64,000 nt of DNA from positions 248,001 through 312,000 of the forward strand of contig CAJQUN010000449.1 in the NCBI GenBank assembly GCA_907163345.1, written 5' to 3'. Source of the DNA: Haberlea rhodopensis. Its lineage: Eukaryota; Streptophyta; Magnoliopsida; Lamiales; Gesneriaceae. Shown here one piece after another: positions 1 to 11,659 of this stretch. Numbering within the stretch: position 1 is the stretch's first letter; each line of letters starts with the position of its first letter. The notes under the pieces are model-generated. The model had not been told where the DNA came from and searched no databases. It worked only from the letters and a program-made list of their open reading frames with translations. Position numbers and translations under genes: made by a program.

Positions 1-661
1 CTTGCGACATAAAATGAGATTTTATGTCACTGCCAACATTACAAGATCCTATCAGGTCGCACAAAAGATTAAATCGAGAAGGGAAATTAAATTCATTGGA
101 TGAATTAATTAATTAAGAAGAGTCTTAATTAAGTGATTAAAAGGTTTTAATTAAATCATGGGTTTGGGCCCATGAGGCTTTAAGAAAGCCTTTAATTAAA
201 TCATATATAAAATAACAAGGTGATTAATTGTTAAAAATGAATTCCTTGATAACATTTTATATCATAAAAAAACCTAGCCTCACTCCACAAGCTCTCTCTC
301 GGCCGCCTCCTTGAAGCCGTGAGCTTCTCCATCGCCGCCGTGTTTTCTTGGTGGTTCGTGGTGGTCGTCGATCGGTTATTGTAACCGTGAGTCTTGTTTG
401 TTCAAGAATAAGCATAGCAACTTGTTCTTGAACATCCCTTGTTCGTTTAATCGTGTGGATACCGTTGAGGCAAGACCTTGGAGGTGTTGCTCGTGACTCG
501 GGATCGTTGGACGTAGTGTACCGTGGAATCTGCTCAAACACGCTACAAGGGTGAGACTTTTGTATTCCTTTATCCGATATGAAATCCTATGTATAGATCC
601 GGTGTTTAGTAATCCATAAAATTTTATTCCGCTGCGTTGTATGCTCTAAGGATTACTTACA
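1..661 (+). repeat. Copia 5' LTR, right part (truncated by window start)
   Basis: This stretch matches 24717-25377, the 3' LTR of the same element, with only scattered substitutions. It therefore represents the last 661 of about 1372 LTR bases. A TATA-like TATATAAA lies at 204-211, followed by a pyrimidine-rich leader. The LTR ends with CTTACA, directly before a primer binding site. The near identity of the two LTRs indicates a fairly recent insertion. Confidence 0.9.
204..211 (+). promoter_or_regulatory. TATA box of the copia LTR
   Basis: TATATAAA sits about 50-80 bases before a CT-rich leader (CTCTCTCTCGG), the usual layout at the U3/R border of plant copia LTRs. The same motif is at 24920-24927 in the 3' LTR. 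The transcription start itself is not determined. Confidence 0.5.
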
Positions 662-662
662 G

Positions 663-674
663 TGGTATCAGAGC
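663..674 (+). promoter_or_regulatory. Primer binding site, tRNA-iMet type (copia, +)
   Basis: TGGTATCAGAGC begins one base after the LTR end. It is the standard plant retrotransposon site complementary to the 3' end of initiator methionine tRNA, where minus-strand DNA synthesis is primed. Confidence 0.93.
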
Positions 675-1825
675 CGTGTACAAGGCTCATATCGGATTTA
701 TGTGGTTAAATAGTTTAATCATATAAGAATTAATATTGCATGCTATTTAAAACTGTATGAACATATATGATATGTTAATATTTAGTTTGTGAAAATCATC
801 GTAAAATTGTATTTGATATAATTGGGGAATAATCAAATTTATTGGACAAATTTTCGGCCATCACCATCACAAATGACACCACGGCTAGCCACATGAGTGC
901 TAGGGTTTTCGAACCCTTGGCTCGAGATGGCTTAGTCGTTGTGGCTAATAATTGTGCATGGAAGTGTCGAAAATTGATTAGGGTTTAGAATCCATTGGCT
1001 CGTGACGGCTAGCTCATGACGGCTAGGGTTTCGAACCCTTGTAGCCGTGCATGGGCTCGGCCATCGTCGCCTCTTATGCTAAGGTTTTGAGACGTGGATG
1101 AGTTTTGAACTCTCTGGCTCGATAATGGTTCACGCATGCATGGATTAGTAGCTTTACCACATGAGAGCAAGGTTTTTTGAACCCTTAGCTCGAGATGGTT
1201 GAGCCAACCCCGTGCATGGCCTGACCGTGACTCGTGGCTAACAAATTCCGGCGTTTCGAACAAGATGGCTCAATGAAAACCCAAGGTGGTGCGTGGCGGC
1301 TAGGGTTTGGAACCCTAGCGCCGCCGCCGCTCGAGCTTGGCTCGGCCATGGCCTAGGGTTTCGAACCCTAGGCCCATTATTGGTCCAGCCGTGTGCTTTT
1401 GTGGTTCGAACCATGGTGGTTCGTGTCTTAGTCGCTTAAGTTTGTGACATGTGATGTCCCGAGCGTACGATAATTTTTCAAAAATTATTTTACAGTTTTA
1501 ATTAGAATTAAATTTAAAATGTTTAGAATTTAATTAATTAAATGTTAATGCATGCTTTATGTGTTGTTTGAGCATGGTGCGTGGTTATAGCCCTTTGACC
1601 TATTAGATAGGATTTGTGGATGTTTGTAATATATAATACGACCTGCGTGTCGTGCCTTCTCTATTTCATTCTAAATGTAATCCCTCCCCTATGTTCCCCT
1701 CGAATGTGAATCGAGGAATTCTATATCTTGTAAATAGTGTAGTTTATTTTATTGATGGTGATAAATGAAGATGGAGCATCGTGCCGGGATGAGGAGGCCA
1801 TTCACAAATTGGAGCCAAAGGTGCT
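675..1825 (+). other. Copia leader, first part, with palindrome array
   Basis: This is the untranslated leader between primer site and gag, cut at 1825 by the LARD-like insertion and resuming at 19325. No ORF is convincing. Between about 898 and 1410 it carries repeated AGGGTT-n-AACCCT palindromes. The best is at 1350-1374 (11-bp stem GGCCTAGGGTT, loop TCG); another is at 1295-1326. The - strand sister element keeps two of them near 44938-45018. A packaging or dimerisation role is possible but unproven. Confidence 0.75.
1821..1825. other. Target-site duplication GTGCT, left copy
   Basis: GTGCT precedes the TGTAAGGACC terminus at 1826. The same five bases follow the CATCACA terminus at 19320-19324. 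In the sister copia near 28000 the leader reads across this point uninterrupted. This identifies 1826-19319 as inserted DNA. Confidence 0.93.
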
Positions 1826-4423
1826 TGTAAGGACCCCAAGCCCTTAACCCTTAATTAGTGTATTATCCACTATGTGTGGCACATGCTTTCGATAAAAAGC
1901 CAATCGGGAAGCTCAGATGATACTTTATCATTGTATGGCAATTAAAAAAAAATTCCTTTAACACTCAATATTATAAGGTCATCAGCCTAACAACGAAATA
2001 GACTCACAAAGTTCGCCCAATACCATCTCTTTTTGCCACTTTTCACATTGTGGACTTTTATAAAAATTTGGGCAGAGTCTCCCCATAAATAGAGCTATCC
2101 CGAAATAAAAGCACAACACACAATCATAATTCCCGGCCAGGGAAAACATAATACTCATCAGAAAGCAGTAATACCAAGTAAATTCCCAGCCAGGGAAGAC
2201 ACCACACATATGACGACATAAATGGGTCTCAACACCCACATAATACACTAACGACTCTCATATCATTAGCAATTCTACCACAATTGCATGCAACATATAA
2301 TGAAAGAGAGGAAGGCTCATGCCTTTATATACAACCCATATGCAAGAATGTCCGTGCTCACATGCGAGCATCATAAATGTGTATATAAACCTCGGGTGTA
2401 TATAAGTACTCTATACGATACCGTGCTCCGTCAAGCCCTGGTACCACGATCCTGTGAGTACATCCAATCAACAGCTCGAGCTCAGCTCCACAGCCATCGA
2501 TGCACCTGTTCACCTGCCCCAACAGAGACAGCCCCCAACGGGGTGAGCATACCAATACACAAAATCTCATAATCACAATAATGAAATTCATAATTTACAA
2601 CACAAGTAAATATAAATGAATTTTAAATGATACTCCCTGGATGGCAACATCCTCATCCGGGATTCCGTGTACTGTCCCTGTTCTCACAATCATCAAACTC
2701 ATCAAATCTCAAAAATCAGTAAATCAACGCATTGATTAACTCATCGCATGCCTAATACTCGAATATCAACAGATAGTGGTTGCAACTCATTAAACATGCA
2801 AAAATAGATATCTCAATATCTAATACTGATTTCACAACCTCGCTATCAATCACAGATAGCTCAAATGCCTAGCATTTATTTTACCAATTCTTCATTATAC
2901 CCAGACATCTCAAATGTCTTATAATGAATACATGATCCCACGATCATTCTCAGGCATCTCAAATGCCCTACAATGGTCATATAACCCAGTACCCCATATA
3001 TCATGTAAGAGTCATCCTACTCTAGTGTCACGCACGCTACAAGCGGCGATATCAAGATTTGGGTCATTCCTTGGCTATATCAACATATATATATATAATC
3101 CTCATGCGCGATTATTCAATGAAATCAAATTTCATTATGCATTCACAAATGCCCTAATATATAGAAATGCTCGTACGTCGCACGTACCTTAAATCTCCGA
3201 AGTCCGAGCCAAACCTTGCTCGAGTTCCATGCCCCGAGGAATGATGTGCTAACACGATAAATAATTCACAATTATTTACGAACATGTAACCCATGCTCAA
3301 GCACACCTATAACCCTCAAAATATTGTCAACACACGACAATTAACCTCTAAAAAGACCCGGGGCAGGGTACATGCAGGGAGGGAAATAAATGAGACAATA
3401 TCGAAATTTGTTCAAGAACACCCTACAAAAATCGAACCCGAATCTCACAATTTTGAACCCAAATAAATACCATAATTCATCTAAAATATGAATTAATCAA
3501 TCCATAGCACGAATAATCATCCCACATGCCAAACCCCCAAATTCGAAATCCAAACCCCTAAAATTCGGACACAAGAAGCATCCTTATACAACTAAAGCAT
3601 GTAATAAACGACCCTTAACAAGAATCGCCACACCCCTGCCAAAGATTACAATTTTCGAACCCATTCACGCACACATCACAAATTTCGAACCAACCCTCAC
3701 GAAATTCGAAATAAATTCGAGCCAATAAATCACAATTAGGCAGGGAATCACATCACAAGCATGGAAAAGGGGTTAGGAAGATTACCCAAACGAAAATCGG
3801 AAGAAATCGGACCAAAATCGAAGAACCCTAGAAATTGGGGATCGGCGCACTTCCGCAAAATCCGACTTCCACACGTGATGAAACTTCGAATTGATGGAGG
3901 GGAAAGGAGCGCCTGGACGAGACGAAGCCGTGGGTAGGTCGGACGCGCCGAACGGCGGCCGGACGGCGGCGGGCGCACCGCTTTTGCGCGCGGCGGCTGT
4001 GCAGACGGGAATGGGGCGCGAGCGGGGAGAGAGAAAAATTGAGGGGCTGAAATGAATTTTTTGTGTAAAATTTTGGGTTCAATTGGTATTTATAGCAAAA
4101 ATACCCCGAAAAATTAATAGCCCCACAAATACATCATGATTCCTTAAAAATCATCTGTTTTCAAAAACTCTCTCTCTAACTCCAAAACCCCCTACCGGTG
4201 CTCACACAGCACCCGAGATCCCGAGACACATCAAAAACCCAACTCTTAGGTTTTTCACCGAAATGTGAATACAATCTCAACCTCTGGATCCAACGATCCC
4301 AACTACCCAATTAAACGAGCCCAGAAGGCCCAACACCTCGATTAAATTCCAAATCGCCACGTAAAACCACTTTAGGGATTATTAACACTACGGGATTAAC
4401 ACCTATAATCCCTGGTCATCACA
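1826..4423 (-). repeat. 3' LTR of the - LARD-like element (2598 bp)
   Basis: It runs from TGTAAGGACC to GGTCATCACA, with TG/CA ends on both strands. It matches 8250-10410 base for base over 2161 bp except for one difference I saw (near 3455 versus 9879), so it is young. On - it carries a promoter-like region near 4090, a GC-rich leader, a TAG...GTACGT predicted exon just right of 3187, and TTGAG-loop hairpins near 2850-2975. Short ORFs inside it are duplicated in both LTRs and are not genes. Confidence 0.92.
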
Positions 4424-4440
4424 ATATCCCCCACTAAAAG
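4424..4440 (-). promoter_or_regulatory. Polypurine tract of the - LARD-like element
   Basis: Read on -, CTTTTAGTGGGGGATAT abuts the 3' LTR start. It is the plus-strand primer site for reverse transcription. The same tract is at 16396-16412 in the + copy. Confidence 0.85.
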
Positions 4441-6772
4441 AATTTCGTCCTCGAAATTAGCACCAGTGTATCACGTAACACCCGGCTACACCACAATATG
4501 AAGCCATAACTTCGATGCGGGTCATCCCAAAAGTCAGTCCCTCATGACTACAAAACAACCGATACTTACGACTGTAGATCGGACAGCCATCCTTAGTTCT
4601 AACACAACTAGTAAGAACGCATCCTGAATGACACCTCAATTTGAGAAAGTTGACCTCGTGTCAAACTCTGGAGTGGAATAGACTTCCAAATCCATCATAA
4701 CGTCAAAGAGCGTCAGCACAACTCAACGCTAATAATCCAAACGCAGTTAGTCAACTAAAACTGCAAGGATTCGAATCGTTCCCGATTCTATCTTAGATAT
4801 CATCCAATGACATCTTTACCAAGACTCACGATGTCAGCATACATCGTTACGAGGAAAACACTAGTACACCATGGTGTACACATACCAGACCCGGTCCCCA
4901 CTATACAGACCACCTCCATCCAAGGAGCAGTTGCACCCTCTGCAACTCGGATCGGCAACTCACGGCCACCGATCCACACAAAAGACATCTCACAAGATGT
5001 CCACCTCTGGATATCCCAAGAACCACATCCTGGTCAAAATAAACAATCGAGACTCCACAGAGTTTCAAATTCTGAAAGGACATGCAATAAACCCATTGCA
5101 TCCTCAACACTTGGGTCGTCAGCGACACCCAACAAATCCAAAATTCCTGCCATCCCTTGATAATCCTAGGATTTAACAATCCAAACTTGGGAAGGCTATC
5201 GCATAACTCTGAGGGAAACACCAATAATGAAGTACCTTAACCCTCACAGGATAATCCCTCCTCAAGGGAAGTCAACTAACTTCACGATTATCCCTCATGA
5301 TCATCGTGCCATGGAGATTCCCAATCTCAAGGTGTTCCATATCTCTCATCAGAGATTTAACCATCCTAAAATAGCATAACTCTATGCTTGACAGGAAGGA
5401 AATCAACAACTGGCATCCGTATACTCATCAGTATACCTGCCTCAGCACGAACACCACATGCATACTCAATGCACTTGGCTCAGGTATCTACAACATACCC
5501 TTAAGCCGCAAACACAACCGTCAATCCTGAGTCATTCCCTACCCAGTGGAGGATGATAATCGACGATCAACAACACGGCGTGATTTTCAAAATCGACACC
5601 ACAAGCACCAACTTACCGAATCTTTCTAAGATTCCCAATAGGTATAATACCACCTCCTTCCTCACAAGGGAAGTGCCATCGAACTCGAGATCCACAAGTC
5701 TCGAACCACTGTTCGGAAAAACTGGATACAATAACACCCATTGCATCCCAAATACACGAATTCCTTCAGATCGAGTCAACAACGACTTGATGACTCTCTT
5801 GTTGGTACTCCAACATCATGAGCTGTCCCAGACAAGTCTCACCAAGATTAAACATAAACGTATACACGTTTCAGTGAGGCATGCACAACCTCAGTCTCAA
5901 ATGACATGGTGACTACTAGAGTCCACCACAATCCACATCGTATCACCTTACGATTTGCCAAACTTGGTTCCAATGAGCAGTATAACGGCTCTAGCAAGCC
6001 CCTCATGGTGCTGCACACACACGGCAGACAAACTGGTCGTTGCCTCTCTAGGTTCACATCAAACCTACCAATAAGATGGATGTTTCCGCACGGCATACCA
6101 TACTGTGGGAAGAAAACTCAATAGAGTAGTGGGTCTTTATCCAACATTCCTCTAATGCCGATACACCCTGGACACTCCAATGTCCCTATGTACTTAACAT
6201 AACCTGATCCTACTCCCTTAGGACCCATCCTACAACCTCAAGGGTGGTGTGACCATGTCTACCACATGTCACATCGACAGAAAGCGAGTAATTTCCTCAT
6301 GATTACTCCTGTCGTCAAATCACATGGCCAAGAGCCATTCCAACGAGCATACCTCAAGGGTATCACCACTCGTAAAATGATCACCCCAAACGTAAGCTGC
6401 GGTACAATCACATGTACAGCGCAACCAACCATTCCTCGAGCAACCCGCTCGGTATAAGGGTCACGTCGGTGCCGCACACACCACCTTGTGCTCGGTACTG
6501 GCACCCAAGGCATACCACTGAATACGTATGCTCAACGCATCGATCATCGTAACGATGATGCATGTCTAATAAGACATCTCCTACACCATCGTCATCGTCA
6601 TCCTGTGACGATACATGCCAACTCATGGCATCTAAGGCATTGTCAACTAGTGACGATACATGTCATCCACCATCATGCTAGTAAAATAGGCATAATAAAA
6701 CATGTATATCAACGCATGCCAGATACAATAAAGCCAATAGAATAGCAATATCTCATACCTCATCGCTAACAA

Positions 6773-7290
6773 TATAGCGGCATACCTGTCTCCGTCGCTC
6801 AATAATAGTGCGTAATCAGCACCCATCGCTCGAAGGCGGCAAAATCCTGTGCTGAGTACATAGCGGCACAATCCCTCGCTATAGAATCGACGGCATGACA
6901 CCTCGTCATATAATAAGTGGCATGAAACCTCGCTACACACCTGAGCATGAATCATCGTCCACATAATAGCGGAAAGAGGCATCGCTATCTATATATACGA
7001 CGGCACGAATCATCACCAATAATCACAAAGAGGTGAATCATCATCATCGACACAGCGGAACACATCACCGCTATCATCCGTGTCCGGCGGTATAAACCAT
7101 CGCCAATCAATATAGCGGAATGAACCGTCGCTATAAATACACCTGGCGGAATGAACCCTCGCCAATCAATATAGCGGAATGAACCGTCGCTATAAATACA
7201 CCTGGCGGAATGAACCATCGCCAATCAATATAGCTGAATGAATCATCGCTATCAATACACCTGGCGGAATGAACCATCGCCAATACATAT
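6773..7290. repeat. Array of short hairpins with GCG/CGC stems
   Basis: Successive units have the form xyGCG...CGCy'x'. Examples after 7085 are ATAGCGG with CGCTAT and TGGCGG with CGCCA, alternating around a loop close to AATGAACC. Left of 7000 the units are more diverged (TAGCGG with TCGCTA at about 6864-6885). The two outer stem positions change together between unit types (TA/TA, TG/CA). The array covers roughly 500 bp. Confidence 0.75.
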
Positions 7291-7295
7291 AAATC

Positions 7296-7637
7296 GACAC
7301 AGCGGGACACATCACCGCTATCATCCGTGTCATCACAATGAAATGAATATAATTGACACAGCGGGACACATCACCGCTATCATCCGTGTCATCACAATGA
7401 AATGAATATAATCGACACAGCGGGACACATCACCGCTATCATCCGTGTCATCACAATGAAATGAATATAATCGACACAGCGGGACACATCACCGCTATCA
7501 TCCGTGTCATCACAATGAAATGAATATAATCGACACAGCGGGACACATCACCGCTATCATCCGTGTCATCACAAAGAAATGAATATAATCGACACAGCGG
7601 GACACATCACCGCTATCATCCGTGTCATCACAAAGGG
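7296..7637. repeat. 59-bp tandem repeat, six units
   Basis: Units start at 7296, 7355, 7414, 7473, 7532 and 7591, nearly identical. A diverged seventh unit is near 7050. Each unit contains a two-level hairpin: outer GACAC...GTGTC enclosing inner AGCGG...CCGCT, then an AT-rich spacer. The constant unit, with no unique spacers, excludes a CRISPR array. Confidence 0.93.
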
Positions 7638-8233
7638 ATGAATCATCATCCTAACAAGCGGCATCTCATCCTCGCTTCTTCATACAAGCGGTATCTCATC
7701 CTCGCTTCGTATGGTATACCCCGCCTCAATGTGCAAGCGAGCCTCCCCCCTCCCGCTCCACATTTTTAGCAGTATAAACATAAGTATAAAAATTCTCACT
7801 GTGATAAGCAAGACTCCTGGAATGTATATTCATCATTCCTTTTTATACTCCATATTTCCTGTAACCTGCAACCATCATGGTTAGCAACAATAGCCATATA
7901 CGCTATGCATCACACATCCAATGCATATTTGCAACCACTTGCAAGTCAATACGTATACCAAGACATGTTACCTCGGAAATATCCCTTTACCTGATTCTCT
8001 CACAATAATCAGATTCCTTGGCACGTAACATACGGAGTGCCAGACATTACCACTAATGCCATCATATCGCGTCGCACACGATTCCTGCAATCACACTGAT
8101 TAGCAACACCACTTTTCATATCAGAAAAAGCACATAAACAACTAGTTGTGTCATACAACATTAATGCCATCATGCATAAGTATGTGCTATCAATAACTTC
8201 TTAGGCCCTTAACAGTCCCAATGAGCAACCACT

Positions 8234-8245
8234 GCTCTGATACCA
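8234..8245 (-). promoter_or_regulatory. Primer binding site of the - LARD-like element
   Basis: On - it reads TGGTATCAGAGC, four bases from the 5' LTR end at 8250. It is the same initiator-tRNA-Met type as the other elements here and fixes the element's orientation as -. Confidence 0.92.
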
Positions 8246-8249
8246 CTAA

Positions 8250-10410
8250 TGTAAGGACCCCAAGCCCTTAACCCTTAATTAGTGTATTATCCACTATGTG
8301 TGGCACATGCTTTCGATAAAAAGCCAATCGGGAAGCTCAGATGATACTTTATCATTGTATGGCAATTAAAAAAAAATTCCTTTAACACTCAATATTATAA
8401 GGTCATCAGCCTAACAACGAAATAGACTCACAAAGTTCGCCCAATACCATCTCTTTTTGCCACTTTTCACATTGTGGACTTTTATAAAAATTTGGGCAGA
8501 GTCTCCCCATAAATAGAGCTATCCCGAAATAAAAGCACAACACACAATCATAATTCCCGGCCAGGGAAAACATAATACTCATCAGAAAGCAGTAATACCA
8601 AGTAAATTCCCAGCCAGGGAAGACACCACACATATGACGACATAAATGGGTCTCAACACCCACATAATACACTAACGACTCTCATATCATTAGCAATTCT
8701 ACCACAATTGCATGCAACATATAATGAAAGAGAGGAAGGCTCATGCCTTTATATACAACCCATATGCAAGAATGTCCGTGCTCACATGCGAGCATCATAA
8801 ATGTGTATATAAACCTCGGGTGTATATAAGTACTCTATACGATACCGTGCTCCGTCAAGCCCTGGTACCACGATCCTGTGAGTACATCCAATCAACAGCT
8901 CGAGCTCAGCTCCACAGCCATCGATGCACCTGTTCACCTGCCCCAACAGAGACAGCCCCCAACGGGGTGAGCATACCAATACACAAAATCTCATAATCAC
9001 AATAATGAAATTCATAATTTACAACACAAGTAAATATAAATGAATTTTAAATGATACTCCCTGGATGGCAACATCCTCATCCGGGATTCCGTGTACTGTC
9101 CCTGTTCTCACAATCATCAAACTCATCAAATCTCAAAAATCAGTAAATCAACGCATTGATTAACTCATCGCATGCCTAATACTCGAATATCAACAGATAG
9201 TGGTTGCAACTCATTAAACATGCAAAAATAGATATCTCAATATCTAATACTGATTTCACAACCTCGCTATCAATCACAGATAGCTCAAATGCCTAGCATT
9301 TATTTTACCAATTCTTCATTATACCCAGACATCTCAAATGTCTTATAATGAATACATGATCCCACGATCATTCTCAGGCATCTCAAATGCCCTACAATGG
9401 TCATATAACCCAGTACCCCATATATCATGTAAGAGTCATCCTACTCTAGTGTCACGCACGCTACAAGCGGCGATATCAAGATTTGGGTCATTCCTTGGCT
9501 ATATCAACATATATATATATAATCCTCATGCGCGATTATTCAATGAAATCAAATTTCATTATGCATTCACAAATGCCCTAATATATAGAAATGCTCGTAC
9601 GTCGCACGTACCTTAAATCTCCGAAGTCCGAGCCAAACCTTGCTCGAGTTCCATGCCCCGAGGAATGATGTGCTAACACGATAAATAATTCACAATTATT
9701 TACGAACATGTAACCCATGCTCAAGCACACCTATAACCCTCAAAATATTGTCAACACACGACAATTAACCTCTAAAAAGACCCGGGGCAGGGTACATGCA
9801 GGGAGGGAAATAAATGAGACAATATCGAAATTTGTTCAAGAACACCCTACAAAAATCGAACCCGAATCTCACAATTTCGAACCCAAATAAATACCATAAT
9901 TCATCTAAAATATGAATTAATCAATCCATAGCACGAATAATCATCCCACATGCCAAACCCCCAAATTCGAAATCCAAACCCCTAAAATTCGGACACAAGA
10001 AGCATCCTTATACAACTAAAGCATGTAATAAACGACCCTTAACAAGAATCGCCACACCCCTGCCAAAGATTACAATTTTCGAACCCATTCACGCACACAT
10101 CACAAATTTCGAACCAACCCTCACGAAATTCGAAATAAATTCGAGCCAATAAATCACAATTAGGCAGGGAATCACATCACAAGCATGGAAAAGGGGTTAG
10201 GAAGATTACCCAAACGAAAATCGGAAGAAATCGGACCAAAATCGAAGAACCCTAGAAATTGGGGATCGGCGCACTTCCGCAAAATCCGACTTCCACACGT
10301 GATGAAACTTCGAATTGATGGAGGGGAAAGGAGCGCCTGGACGAGACGAAGCCGTGGGTAGGTCGGACGCGCCGAACGGCGGCCGGACGGCGGCGGGCGC
10401 ACCGCTTTTG
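8250..10410 (-). repeat. 5' LTR of the - LARD-like element, major part
   Basis: It matches 1826-3986 exactly in length (2161 bp) and almost exactly in sequence. At 10410/10411 it switches abruptly to a + oriented LTR of the same family. LTR positions 214-437, counted on -, are missing. Positions 1-213 lie far to the right at 19107-19319. Confidence 0.92.
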
Positions 10411-10518
10411 AGCACCGGTAGGGGATTTTGGAGTTAGAGAGAGAGTTTTTGAAAACAGATGATTTTTAAGGAATCATGATGTATTTGTGGGGCTATTAAT
10501 TTTTCGGGGTATTTTTGC

Positions 10519-10526
10519 TATAAATA
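10519..10526 (+). promoter_or_regulatory. TATA box of the + LARD-like LTR
   Basis: TATAAATA is followed about 40 bases on by a CT-rich, GC-rich leader. The same motif occurs at 16741-16748 in the 3' LTR and reversed near 4090-4097 in the - element. Confidence 0.6.
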
Positions 10527-11389
10527 CCAATTGAACCCAAAATTTGTCATAAATTTCATTCAGCCCCCAACTCCTCCTCTCTCCCGCGCGCGACCCCTTT
10601 CCCGATCTCCCCTGCCTCCGCGCGCAAAAGCGGTGCGCCCGCCGCCGTCCGGCCGCCGCTCGCCGCGTGCGACCTATCACCGTCTTCGTCTCGACGAGGC
10701 GCTTCTTTCCCCTCCATCAATTCGAGGTTTCGTCGCGTCCTGGAGTCGAATTTGGCAGAAAGGCGTCGATCCCCAAAAGTTAGGGTTCATCGAATTTGAA
10801 CGATTTTGCTTCCGATTTTCGTTGGGTAATCTCCCTTACCCCTTGTTCTTCTTTTTCGTGCATTTCCCTGCTTATTTTGGTGATTTTGGTTCGAAATTAT
10901 TTTCGAAATTGTAGGGTTTGATTTCGAAAATTTGGGGGTTTTTGGCAAGGGTATTATTTCGTGCAATTGATCGATTATTGCATGTTTTAAGAGTATTATG
11001 ATGCTTGATTGAGATCGAATTGAGAAGCTTTGGTTCAAATTTGAAGAATTGTTAGAGTTGGGATTTAAAGGCTTGTTTGGGTTCGATTTTAAGGGGGTTG
11101 AGTTCGAAAATTTGTCAAGGGATGTTGATTCTTGCTTGGATAGCTTAATTGACATTTTAGATGAATTATGGTATTTTATTGGGTTCGAATTGTGAGATTA
11201 AGGTTCGATTTTTGTAGGGCATTCTTGAACAAATTTCGATTGTCTCATTTATTTCCTTCCCTGCATGTACCCTGCCCCGGGTCTTTTAAGAGGATAATTG
11301 TCGTGTATTGACAATGTTGTGAGGGATATGGGTGTGCTTGAGCATAGGTTACATGTTCGTAAATAATTGTGAATTATTTATCGTGTTAG

Positions 11390-11450
11390 CACATCATTCC
11401 TCGGGGCATGGAACTCGAGCAAGGCTTGGCTCGGACTTCGGAGATTTAAG
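11390..11450 (+). other. Predicted 61-nt LTR exon (LARD-like)
   Basis: A TCGTGTTAG acceptor-like end precedes 11390 and AAG/GTACGT, a good plant donor, follows 11450. The same TAG-to-GTACGT segment recurs with 58-68 nt length at 29172, 36004, 48815, 52630, 56335 and 58608 (+) and at 60216 (-), although the sequences have diverged. Splicing is inferred; no transcript was seen. Confidence 0.45.
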
Positions 11451-11659
11451 GTACGTGCGACGTACGAGCATTACTATATATATGTGAAATGCATAAGGTG
11501 TTTTTGATTGCATTGAATGTTTTGCGTATGGTTATACATATATGTTGATATAGCCAAGGAATGACCCAAATCTTGATATCGCCGCTTGTAGCGTGCGTGA
11601 CACTAGAGTAGGATGACTCTTGCATGATATATGGGGTACTGGGTTTATTTGACTATATT

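Larger units (their letters stand above)
4424..8249 (-). other. Non-coding internal domain of the - LARD-like element
   Basis: About 3.8 kb between the LTRs. No reading frame on either strand shows capsid, protease, reverse transcriptase, RNase H or integrase motifs, and the longest ORFs are about 120 codons with no shared content. The right-hand 1 kb is made of short inverted-repeat units and a 59-bp tandem array, annotated separately. The + relative at 12884-16412 has the same general layout, so this domain is inherited and not a local decay product. Confidence 0.8.

Noticed and set aside
7296..7637. CRISPR-like array
   Set aside because: The whole 59-bp unit repeats, spacers included, inside a plant retroelement; there are no unique spacers and no cas genes.
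4424..8249. Short ORFs in the LARD interior as genes
   Set aside because: They are not conserved between the two LARD copies, match no domain, and overlap on both strands.
10787..11155. 122-codon ORF on -, identical at 17010-17378, as a duplicated gene
   Set aside because: It lies antisense in both LTRs of one element; the duplication is the LTR itself, and the peptide is low complexity from an AT-rich leader.
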